The notes below the pieces were generated by a model that had not been told where the DNA came from, made no database searches, and saw nothing but the letters and a program-made list of their open reading frames with translations. The translations under genes and the position numbers were made by a program. A stretch of 64,000 nt of DNA from Snuella sedimenti (lineage in GTDB: Bacteria > Bacteroidota > Bacteroidia > Flavobacteriales > Flavobacteriaceae). Positions 54,393 to 62,172 of the stretch are shown here, piece by piece; position 1 is the first letter of the stretch, and each line of letters begins with the position of its first letter. The DNA lies in contig NZ_JAELVQ010000014.1 of the NCBI RefSeq assembly GCF_016428595.1, positions 49,433 to 113,432 of the forward strand, written 5' to 3'.

Positions 54393-56366
54393 ATGGAACA
54401 CAACTCAACATTTCCTATAAAACAAACCGAACTGGACATGCTTCGCGACGAAGCCGCTTCTTATTTAAAAAGTATACAATGGGAGCAAGGACAGCGCGCA
54501 AAGAGCAGGGATAAAAACGCAAAAGACGAATCTATTTTGCTGTATTTGTCACGCGCTAATAATGGTACTAACACTACTGAAGTTACCTCGGTATCTAAAA
54601 CCATATTAGCTTTAAAAAAGCGATTGTTGCCAGATTCAATTGCCATTCCTGTCTATTTAAATCAAACCTTATATGCCGTCCAGGAAGGATTAACCCTAGG
54701 AATCTGGATTAAGGACAGCTATTACGATGCTTCAGGTTTATCCAGTTTAAACGAAAACAAAACTGCTTTAGATGCTGATGGCAAACGGGAATTTGAAAGT
54801 AAAATGCATACAGCCACCGCTTTTATGTTATTCGCTTCGGCTTATAAAATTTTACATGATTTAAAACCCCATGCATCCGATGACCTAAGCGTTATGAAAC
54901 AAAAGTTTGCAGGCATTCCAGAAGTGTCCTTCATGTCCCCATTAAAAGGGATAGCCTGTAGCTTGTTTTACTATGATAAGTATTTGGGGCATCCAGAGAT
55001 CATTAAGTCAGACAAGGATGTTATCGATTTTACGGTCGTATACTTTGAAGCATTGATCGATGAAATCCAGCTTCGTAAAAGTACTTTAGAATACACCGAA
55101 ACTATTGAAGACAGAACTTATAAACTGGAGAAATCGGAATTTGCCATTTCGGGTTGGAACAATGTGTTTGCCGGGGCTGCCAAAAGTGTCGAGTTTAATA
55201 AAATTAAGTTTGAGCAGATTGTAGGGAATCGCGATGCCAAGCATTTTGCGCGTAGGTTAACCGAACGTATGTTGAGCTACGATTTTATTGCAAAAAAGAA
55301 TCCGTTTCAGGAATTGGGAGGCTTTATGCCTGTTTTTATGGGCTATGGTATTCCCGGAACCGGAAAAAGTATGTTAATAGCAGCTATCGCAACCCGACTA
55401 AAAGAGCACTGCGATACCTTGGATATTCCATTTTTGTTCCATCCCATGCCCGATACCCTTATTAGTACTTTTCAGGGAGGATCGGCAGAAAAAATGGTGG
55501 AGTGGATGAAACCCTTACAAGATCCAACAAAATTAATATTTGCGCCTATTGACGATGCCGAGAACAATCTACAAGAACGTACAGCCCAAGGCGTTTCTGC
55601 AGGTGTTAAAGAAGTAATTGGCGTGTTTTTAAGATATACCGAAGGTGCTTATGCTGTTAATTATGGTAATAGCTCTATTGGCTTATTTACCAACCTTCCA
55701 GAAATGCTGGATAAAGCGGTCATTTCTCGTGTGCAAGGTCGATTTAAAATCGATGGCGCGCGAACAGCAAACGATTTTTTGGATCAGGACTATTTATGGT
55801 GGCGTAAATTGGACGATACCATGTCCGATTTTGTGAACATGCAAGATCCTGAAAATTACAGCTACTTGCAAGATCAAGGACTTGCTAAAAATATGGGAGA
55901 CATCCTGAGCATATCAGATAAACCAATCGAAGCACGTGTTCAAGATATATATGATAGGGTTGAAAAACAGTTTAAAACAAACCAACACCTATTTTATGCC
56001 AACCTTTATAAAGATATACAGGAAATCTTTCCGTTCTTTTCATCTCGTGATGTCCGTAATATTCAAAGTGCGGTATCATTGCGCCTAACCGACTTCGATT
56101 TGGAAGAAGATTGGTTTGAAAACCCTGAGATCTATTTTAAACAAGATTACGATACAAAATTCAATATGCTTCAAGAGTTAATGCGTACTAACATGAAAGG
56201 TCTGGACTTTTCTGAAATAAGACGTCAGGAAGTTGTTCGCTATTTGGATAATGTGGCAACCATTGCCGATACTGACTTTAAGCGTAAGGTAGAACAACGT
56301 ATTAACCAGTTGAATATTGAAACAGCAGCAAGAAATACATTTGAACATGGCAACCGAACCTATTAA
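54393..56366 (+). CDS. Classical AAA ATPase with altered Walker B
   Basis: A 657-residue ATPase. The first 265 residues are a helical domain of unknown fold. The AAA module has Walker A GIPGTGKS (319-326), a Walker B-like IFAPIDDAE (382-390) in which the usual catalytic Glu after the Asp is an Asp, sensor 1 in FTNLP (432-436), and the classical AAA arginine-finger region LDKAVISRVQGRF (439-451). The C-terminal 200 residues are helical. The TN-LD-SR-GRF series places it near the Vps4/FtsH/p97-type clade, which remodels proteins. No protease domain is present. The 3' end overlaps the Nudix gene by 20 bases. Confidence 0.88.
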   Translation: MEHNSTFPIKQTELDMLRDEAASYLKSIQWEQGQRAKSRDKNAKDESILLYLSRANNGTNTTEVTSVSKTILALKKRLLPDSIAIPVYLNQTLYAVQEGLTLGIWIKDSYYDASGLSSLNENKTALDADGKREFESKMHTATAFMLFASAYKILHDLKPHASDDLSVMKQKFAGIPEVSFMSPLKGIACSLFYYDKYLGHPEIIKSDKDVIDFTVVYFEALIDEIQLRKSTLEYTETIEDRTYKLEKSEFAISGWNNVFAGAAKSVEFNKIKFEQIVGNRDAKHFARRLTERMLSYDFIAKKNPFQELGGFMPVFMGYGIPGTGKSMLIAAIATRLKEHCDTLDIPFLFHPMPDTLISTFQGGSAEKMVEWMKPLQDPTKLIFAPIDDAENNLQERTAQGVSAGVKEVIGVFLRYTEGAYAVNYGNSSIGLFTNLPEMLDKAVISRVQGRFKIDGARTANDFLDQDYLWWRKLDDTMSDFVNMQDPENYSYLQDQGLAKNMGDILSISDKPIEARVQDIYDRVEKQFKTNQHLFYANLYKDIQEIFPFFSSRDVRNIQSAVSLRLTDFDLEEDWFENPEIYFKQDYDTKFNMLQELMRTNMKGLDFSEIRRQEVVRYLDNVATIADTDFKRKVEQRINQLNIETAARNTFEHGNRTY

Positions 56367-56934
56367 AAATATAAAATCAAAGGTTTTATCACACTTTTGG
56401 GGAAAATTAGAACGTATTGATTACGATTTTAGATTCAAGAACAATACTTGGAAACGATTATCCCGAGAAGTTTATGGTAAAAGCGACGGTGTAGCAGTCT
56501 TACTTTACAACCCCGAAACAAAATCGGTCATTCTTTCAAAGCAATTTAGAATGCCAGCTTATATCGCCGATCCACGATCTGGGTTTTCAATAGAAGTGTG
56601 TGGTGGCGCCATAGACCCTGATGAATCCCCTGAAACAGCTGTAAAAAGAGAGGCCAGGGAAGAGATAGGGTATCAGGTTTCAAATTTAAAGTCAGTTGGG
56701 ACTGTATTTTTATCACCCGGTATTGTTAAGGAACGGGTACACCTTTTTGTTTGTTCCTATAAGAATTCCGATCGCATTGATACTGGAGGGGGAGTAGATG
56801 CTGAAGACGAAGAGATAGAAGTGTTGGAAATGCCTTTTAAACAAGCCGTGGAAATGATACCAACCGGCGAAATAAATGATGCCCGAACGATCATGCTGCT
56901 GCAATACGCACAAATCCATAAGTTATTGGAATAA
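56347..56934 (+). CDS. Nudix hydrolase, NudK/AdpP-like
   Basis: A 195-residue enzyme of the YffH/AdpP type that hydrolyses nucleoside diphosphate derivatives such as ADP-ribose or GDP-mannose. The complete Nudix box GX5EX7REUXEEXGU is at 87-109 (GAIDPDESPETAVKREAREE, then IGY). The N-terminal KLERIDYDFRFKN and GDGVAVLLYN-like strands fit this branch. I use the ATG at 56347; it overlaps the end of the AAA ATPase gene by 20 bases, so translation is coupled. A signalling or repair role tied to the ATPase is possible. Confidence 0.9.
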   Translation: MATEPIKNIKSKVLSHFWGKLERIDYDFRFKNNTWKRLSREVYGKSDGVAVLLYNPETKSVILSKQFRMPAYIADPRSGFSIEVCGGAIDPDESPETAVKREAREEIGYQVSNLKSVGTVFLSPGIVKERVHLFVCSYKNSDRIDTGGGVDAEDEEIEVLEMPFKQAVEMIPTGEINDARTIMLLQYAQIHKLLE

Positions 56935-57019
56935 AACTAGGGTTATTACTCGAGCATTATGAGGTATCGATAAAATATTGAAATTTGAATAGGAAAACAA
57001 TTTATAGAAAACGCATAAC

Positions 57020-58255
57020 ATGCAAAAACTAAAAGCAGCCAATTTATATAGAAGCGAGCTCATTCCCATAAGTGGAAAATTAGTGGAGCGCTATAATACC
57101 TGTCTGGTAAAATTGGGGCTTGAAAAAACAAAACTTAACTCTTTTTACATTGATGGTCTAGGGTGGAGTCCCGAGATTGCTGAAGAAAAGAAAACATTAC
57201 ATTACTTAAATAATGGTGGCGCCAATCCCCATGCCATTATAATTACACCATTACAGCGTAATAAACCTGTGTATGTGCCATTTCATTCTTTTGATGGTGA
57301 TATGATGAAACTCATTTTTAAAACACATGGAGATAAGATACGGGACATTACTAGGGATTGTGCTATTTGCGTTGATTTCGATCAAGGTATCGACGTCTTT
57401 TATGAACCTTTGGATGTGCTAAAGTATAAGTCTATCACCATTACTTTTCATCTTATTAATGATTTGGATAAAGTTCAAAAAGAACAACTAGAATTGATAG
57501 CGTTATTTGACAGAGGCCATAATTTTATAGATGAATCCATACATGAACGCTTATTAACTTCAGCAAAAAACTATGGCGATTTACGCCATCGCGATTTGAA
57601 TTTAGAAGCCATTAAATATGTAACAGATTCATTTTACACTGGTGCCTTTGGAGGTATTTATGTGCTTCGCGATTTTATAACACCAATTGTTGTATTTGAA
57701 GACGAAGCATGGCATAAAGAAGCCATTAAGGACACAAATCATGAAGTACTCATTTATCACATACAACAACCAGAACTTATGGTTAAATTACGGGATTATG
57801 TAATTGTTGAGTGCAACCTAGAAGCAGTTGTAAAATCAAAGCGTTATGAACGCATTAAGAAATATGAAATGGCACAGCATTTAAAAGCCGTACAACACTC
57901 TATTAAAGACGTTCTGAACGACCCCGTATTATTTAAGAGCTACCTTAATAAATTGGACATAGAAACACGAAAAAGAATTATGAGTGTTGAGCGGTATTTG
58001 GAAAAACTCGAAACAAGCAACCAATATAAAATAGCAGATATCGTTGATTTGAAATTATTTGAAGCCTTACACGAACCTCACTCTTCTCTAGATGCCAAAC
58101 ACCAGGACTTAATTTGGAAGTTACTGGTAAACATTGCGCCCAAAGATGTATTGTACTGGTTCTGGTATGACAAAGAAACTTTTTATAAAGCATATGATAA
58201 CTGGGATGTCTCTTTTAAAGATTGGACCATAGAAACCATTCGTAACAATATTTAG
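57020..58255 (+). CDS. Conserved protein of unknown function (possibly DUF6638)
   Basis: A 411-residue soluble protein without signal peptide. Clear blocks are RYNTCLVKLGLEKTKLNSFYIDGLGWSPEIA near the start, the repeated DFDQGIDVFYEPLDVLKY strand region, and TDSFYTGAFGGIYVLRDFITPIVVFED in the middle, with a helical C-terminal third ending WFWYDKETFYKAYDNWD. I think this is the family catalogued as DUF6638 but cannot verify it. It continues the operon 85 bases after the Nudix gene. Confidence 0.75.
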   Translation: MQKLKAANLYRSELIPISGKLVERYNTCLVKLGLEKTKLNSFYIDGLGWSPEIAEEKKTLHYLNNGGANPHAIIITPLQRNKPVYVPFHSFDGDMMKLIFKTHGDKIRDITRDCAICVDFDQGIDVFYEPLDVLKYKSITITFHLINDLDKVQKEQLELIALFDRGHNFIDESIHERLLTSAKNYGDLRHRDLNLEAIKYVTDSFYTGAFGGIYVLRDFITPIVVFEDEAWHKEAIKDTNHEVLIYHIQQPELMVKLRDYVIVECNLEAVVKSKRYERIKKYEMAQHLKAVQHSIKDVLNDPVLFKSYLNKLDIETRKRIMSVERYLEKLETSNQYKIADIVDLKLFEALHEPHSSLDAKHQDLIWKLLVNIAPKDVLYWFWYDKETFYKAYDNWDVSFKDWTIETIRNNI

Positions 58256-58321
58256 TTAAACTAGACTCATTTTATATTGATGAACTTTTAACTTTAGGCT
58301 TTTAACTTTTAACTTAAAAAC

Positions 58322-58846
58322 ATGACCTTAGAACTTATCATATTTATAGCCGCCATACTATTCGGGATGTTTTTGTATTGGAGAGAATCCGGAGGGAACG
58401 GATTATACCGCTTTTTCAACAAGATTTTTAATGCCAAGGCATTGCAAATGAAGCCAGATGACAAAAAAGGGTTTGTGTATCAGCAATCCTTTGTGTTGCG
58501 TTTGGTATTTATTGGCACCCTTTTTTTGATTGGAATTCTTATTGTCCGCTTTTTAATTCCCATAGATCTTGCAACCGTTTCTCTTTTCGCATCCATGGTT
58601 GTTGGAACACTTATTGGCACCTACCTAGCAGGCTTTGTCTTCAAGTCTGAAAAAGTTATAGATAAAAAAGCCGATAAGATTGAAGATGTACTACACGAAA
58701 CCCTTGAAAAAGGAAAAGATCTTATTGAAGAGCTACAGGGTAAAGATAGCAAAGAACCCGAAATAAATGAACCTGAAGTAGAATCCCCTGCCGAGGAAGA
58801 AAAGAAAAGCGCTAGGGAACGCTTAAAAGATAAAGGCCTTTTATAA
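58322..58846 (+). CDS. Membrane protein with cytoplasmic coiled-coil tail
   Basis: A 174-residue protein with an N-terminal helix (about residues 4-20) and two closely spaced helices (about 58-80 and 84-106). A charged cytoplasmic tail of about 65 residues follows, rich in Lys and Glu with coiled-coil character (KADKIEDVLHETLEKGKDLIEELQ), ending in ARERLKDKGLL. It may anchor the soluble ATPase and coiled-coil proteins of this operon to the inner membrane. No family recognised. It starts 66 bases after the gene upstream and ends 27 bases before the next. Confidence 0.75.
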   Translation: MTLELIIFIAAILFGMFLYWRESGGNGLYRFFNKIFNAKALQMKPDDKKGFVYQQSFVLRLVFIGTLFLIGILIVRFLIPIDLATVSLFASMVVGTLIGTYLAGFVFKSEKVIDKKADKIEDVLHETLEKGKDLIEELQGKDSKEPEINEPEVESPAEEEKKSARERLKDKGLL

Positions 58847-58873
58847 TGTATTCGTTTAATATTAACAGAACTA

Positions 58874-60562
58874 ATGATAAAAAACTATTGGAATAAAGGA
58901 AGAAAGCAAAAAATAAGAGTACTGCTGTTGACTTTCGTTTTACTCATCGCATTGATTGTACTCCGTGACGACTACCAACCTGCCTTATTATTTATTAGGA
59001 AATACATTTTTATCATTCTGTTAAGTCTTGTTGTCTTATTTTTTGGTTTACGAAAATTTAGAAATACCCCAAGTTCAGCAAGACGCGCTATGATCCTTGT
59101 TTTTTTATTGATTTTCTTTGGAGGTTTGTACACTATAGGCTGGCATTTTAAGATGTACGATTATATGCAGGCCTACAATGTGTTTAATAACCTAAACAAA
59201 ATTGAAATTCACGAATTGCCGCTTACACAAAACGAGCGCATTCAGCCCCTGCGCAATATTTTCTCCATGGCTAACGAAAGCGTGGGAGAGACTAAAGACG
59301 TATCGTTGGCCCATCTTGTAAGGGTAGACAATGAGAATAAATGGACCATGGTCATACAACCTACCGAAAAATACGTCTGGCAAGGCATTACCGACGATAC
59401 CGAAGAGGTTTTTGCCGTTTCCAGCACAACGCCCTTTCCTCGATTTTCAAATGAGAACCGGATTCCTGTGACATTTTCCATAGGCGAATCCCTAAAGTTT
59501 AGCAGAAACACCTACAATGCCGTGGTACAACGGTTTAACATATTGCAATTGTTCACTATAGAACCCAGCGACACCTTCTATATGAAAAACGATAGCGGAC
59601 ACTGGGTACAAGTAGTTAGCCTGATAAAATGGAAAGGCTTTTTATTTCCCTATCCAACCTTTGGAGGTGTTATGGTAATTGACAGTGGGAAACACACCTT
59701 TAAGGATTATATAGAACGTATACTCATAGGAAAAGGCACGTACATAAGTCCCGAAAACATTAAAAACCATCCGTACTTAACCCGTCAAAATACATTAGCC
59801 GAAAAGGTATCGCGCTTACAGGCCGAATCCTTAAAGTTCCTGGGAGGTTTTAGTGATCCCTTACCTTGGAATATGGAAACGGCGGTTAAGATCCCTGTAT
59901 TGCCAGATGACCAAAACCAACAACCTTTTGTAACCGATTTCGATTTCTCCGATACCGATGCAGATACTTACAGTGGATTGTACCATTGGTTCGGTCTGGA
60001 ACCGGTAGGGGATGAGCGTACCAGTTTAACCTTTAGTGTATTTATTCCTGCAGATGGCACTAATAGCTTGTATTATTACGACCATGCTGCGAAAAAACAA
60101 GGCTATGCCGGTGTTTCTGCCATGCCATTAAAGGTAATCGAATCCCGTAAAGAATTTGATTGGTCGGTAAACAAGCCCGTAGAGTTTAGACCATATATAA
60201 AAAATATAGCAGGCCGCAAGCGTATGTTCTTTCTTGGAACGATCTCAGCCATTCGTGATGGCTCTGATAATTTTGACGGCTCGGCAACACCCGATCTTGC
60301 CCTAATAGACAGCGAATATCGCGATGTAGTATGGATCGATGTAAAACACCCGAGCAACTGGGACAAGACCGTGTACGATCAATTAAACGAAGCATGGAGA
60401 GCCAGTGAAGGGATTGACCATTACTATATAGAAACAACCAAGCATATAGATCTAGTAACGCAAAAAAGCGATTCCATACAAGCACTTACTGAAACTGATG
60501 AGAGAACCAAAGCCATAGAACGCCTACAACGGCAATTGGATTCTTTAAATGCTAGTGAATGA
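58874..60562 (+). CDS. Membrane protein with large extracytoplasmic or cytoplasmic domain
   Basis: A 562-residue protein with three N-terminal helices (about residues 14-30, 38-58 and 70-92) and a large soluble part of about 460 residues. The latter has two beta-rich regions (SLAHLVRVDNENKWTMVIQP and YHWFGLEPVGDERTSLTFSV) and a short coiled coil at the end (TDERTKAIERLQRQLDSL). I do not recognise the family. It is the last gene of the operon. Its 3' 640 bases are duplicated at 61395-62034 with only about ten differences. Confidence 0.78.
   Translation: MIKNYWNKGRKQKIRVLLLTFVLLIALIVLRDDYQPALLFIRKYIFIILLSLVVLFFGLRKFRNTPSSARRAMILVFLLIFFGGLYTIGWHFKMYDYMQAYNVFNNLNKIEIHELPLTQNERIQPLRNIFSMANESVGETKDVSLAHLVRVDNENKWTMVIQPTEKYVWQGITDDTEEVFAVSSTTPFPRFSNENRIPVTFSIGESLKFSRNTYNAVVQRFNILQLFTIEPSDTFYMKNDSGHWVQVVSLIKWKGFLFPYPTFGGVMVIDSGKHTFKDYIERILIGKGTYISPENIKNHPYLTRQNTLAEKVSRLQAESLKFLGGFSDPLPWNMETAVKIPVLPDDQNQQPFVTDFDFSDTDADTYSGLYHWFGLEPVGDERTSLTFSVFIPADGTNSLYYYDHAAKKQGYAGVSAMPLKVIESRKEFDWSVNKPVEFRPYIKNIAGRKRMFFLGTISAIRDGSDNFDGSATPDLALIDSEYRDVVWIDVKHPSNWDKTVYDQLNEAWRASEGIDHYYIETTKHIDLVTQKSDSIQALTETDERTKAIERLQRQLDSLNASE
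59910..60549 (+). repeat. 640-base direct repeat, copy 1
   Basis: The 3' part of the 562-codon gene. It matches 61395-62034 at a constant offset of 1485 bases, with about ten substitutions and no gaps that I could find. Confidence 0.92.
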
Positions 60563-60576
60563 TACCTTAAGCAAGA

Positions 60577-60608
60577 ATTTACGTATATTTGATTGTATTT
60601 ATTAAGTA
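60577..60608 (+). promoter_or_regulatory. Duplicated promoter-like segment, copy 1
   Basis: ATTTACGTATATTTGATTGT and the following 12 bases are identical to 62077-62108. It contains a perfect -7 box, TATATTTG (60584-60591), so it may drive the PNPOx-like gene. Confidence 0.6.
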
Positions 60609-60628
60609 ATTGTGCGTAAATTGAATAA

Positions 60629-61081
60629 ATGGAACTGACAACAGAAATCAAGGAATATATAAACAGAAGTGTTCTGTGCTGGCTTGCGACCGCATCAATC
60701 GAAAACGTACCGAATGTTTCGCCTAAAGAAATATTCAACCATTATGAATCGGACAAAATAATTATCGCGAATATTTCTTCACCGCAAACCGTCCAGAATA
60801 TCAAACAAAACAAAAATGTTTGCGTGAGTTTTATAGATATTTTGGTACAAAAGGGATATCAGATAAAAGGAAGAGCTGAAATAATAGGCAAAAAAGATTC
60901 TGAATTTGTAGAGATGGAAAAAATACTGACTAAAATGACTGGAAGAAAATTTCCCTTTGCAACCATAACAAAAATCAAGGTTAAACAGGTAAAGCCAATA
61001 ATCGCACCAAAATATTTACTATATCCCGAAACTACCGAAAAAGAACAAATAGAGAGTGCAAAAAAAGCCTATGGACTATGA
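60629..61081 (+). CDS. PNPOx-like flavin-binding protein
   Basis: A 150-residue protein of the pyridoxamine 5'-phosphate oxidase-like split-barrel family. It shows the N-terminal helix, CWLATASIENVPNVSPKEIF, then DKIIIANISSPQTVQNIKQNKNVCVSFIDI and GYQIKGRAEIIGK. Members bind FMN or F420-type cofactors and many are reductases of small molecules; the substrate is unknown. It lies within a segment bracketed by the two copies of a 640-base repeat, which suggests it came with the rearrangement. Confidence 0.88.
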   Translation: MELTTEIKEYINRSVLCWLATASIENVPNVSPKEIFNHYESDKIIIANISSPQTVQNIKQNKNVCVSFIDILVQKGYQIKGRAEIIGKKDSEFVEMEKILTKMTGRKFPFATITKIKVKQVKPIIAPKYLLYPETTEKEQIESAKKAYGL

Positions 61082-61394
61082 ACAAGGAATATAAAACCTA
61101 CTCATAGCCTCAATTATGGTGTATTCAACTGCGTCAGGATCCACTCGGAAATGCTAACATCTTTACTTAACCAAAAAACAGTATTTACAAGCAATTAAGT
61201 GAATAACGAAGAATTTTTCTTGAAAGAACTGGTAATTGAAAACGATCTGATGCTTTTACATCATTAAAACCATCGACCATTGATGCGATAGAAATAATCA
61301 GTTTTTCACAAGAACTTGTAGAGTTTGGTACTAGGGTAAAACTAAAAACCACTTATGGGGTAAGCGATGGGCTACACTTTTTAACTAATTTAGT
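61082..61394. pseudogene. Degraded coding sequence between the repeats
   Basis: No intact gene. On the plus strand two fragments in different frames look coding: NNEEFFLKELVIEND, and then SDAFTSLKPSTIDAIEIISF continuing to GVSDGLHFLTNLVP, which stops where the duplicated segment begins. They read as one gene broken by a frameshift and cut by the junction at about 61395. I cannot name the family. Confidence 0.5.
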
Positions 61395-62074
61395 ACCAAA
61401 ACCAACAACCTTTTGTAACCGATTTCGATTTCTCCGATACCGATGTAGATACCTACAGTGGATTGTACCATTGGTTCGGTCTGGAACCGGTAGGGGATGA
61501 GCGTACCAGTTTAACCTTTAGTGTATTTATTCCTGCCGATGGCACTAATAGCTTGTATTATTACGACCATGCTGCGAAAAAACAAGGCTATGCCGGTGTT
61601 TCTGCCATGCCATTAAAGGTAATCGAATCCCGTAAAGAATTTGATTGGTCGGTAAACAAGCCCGTAGAGTTTAGACCATATATAAAAAATATAGCAGGCC
61701 GTAAACGTATGTTCTTTCTTGGAACGATCTCAGCCATTCGTGATGACTCTGATAATTTTGACGGCTCGGCAACACCCGATCTTGCCCTAATAGACAGCGA
61801 ATATCGCGATGTAGTATGGATCGATGTAAAACACCCGAGCAACTGGGACAAGACTGTGTACGATCAATTAAACGAAGCATGGAGAGCCAGTGAAGGGATT
61901 GACCATTACTATATAGAAACAACAAAGCATATAGATCTAGTAACGCAAAAAAGCGATTCCATACAAGCACTTACTGAAACTGATGAGAGAACCAAAGCCA
62001 TAGAACGCCTACAACGGCAATTGGATTCTTTAAAGGCTAACAAATTTCAAAAACGAATTTTAAACAGTCTCTAA
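61394..62074 (+). pseudogene. Truncated second copy of the 562-codon gene
   Basis: Encodes the last 213 or so residues of the upstream membrane protein with very few changes (Ala to Val, Gly to Asp, Asn to Lys). It has no membrane segments. A TAG stands directly upstream in frame at 61391-61393, and the first possible start is a TTG at 61463. After the shared LDSL the end differs (KANKFQKRILNSL, against NASE). It is probably not functional, although a soluble fragment could be made from the TTG. Confidence 0.85.
61395..62034 (+). repeat. 640-base direct repeat, copy 2
   Basis: Partner of 59910-60549. Confidence 0.92.
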
Positions 62075-62076
62075 GC

Positions 62077-62108
62077 ATTTACGTATATTTGATTGTATTT
62101 ATTAAGTA
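62077..62108 (+). promoter_or_regulatory. Duplicated promoter-like segment, copy 2
   Basis: Identical to 60577-60608; the -7 box TATATTTG is at 62084-62091, about 80 bases before the transporter gene. Confidence 0.6.
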
Positions 62109-62172
62109 GTTATGTGCAAGCGTATAAGTGAGTAGAGATATAATTTCATAATTGTAATTTTTTTTTACTATA

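Noticed and set aside
51891..60562. The AAA ATPase operon as an anti-phage defence system
   Set aside because: No nuclease, cyclase, protease, reverse transcriptase or toxin-like effector is encoded, and no defence genes are adjacent. It cannot be excluded but has no positive support.
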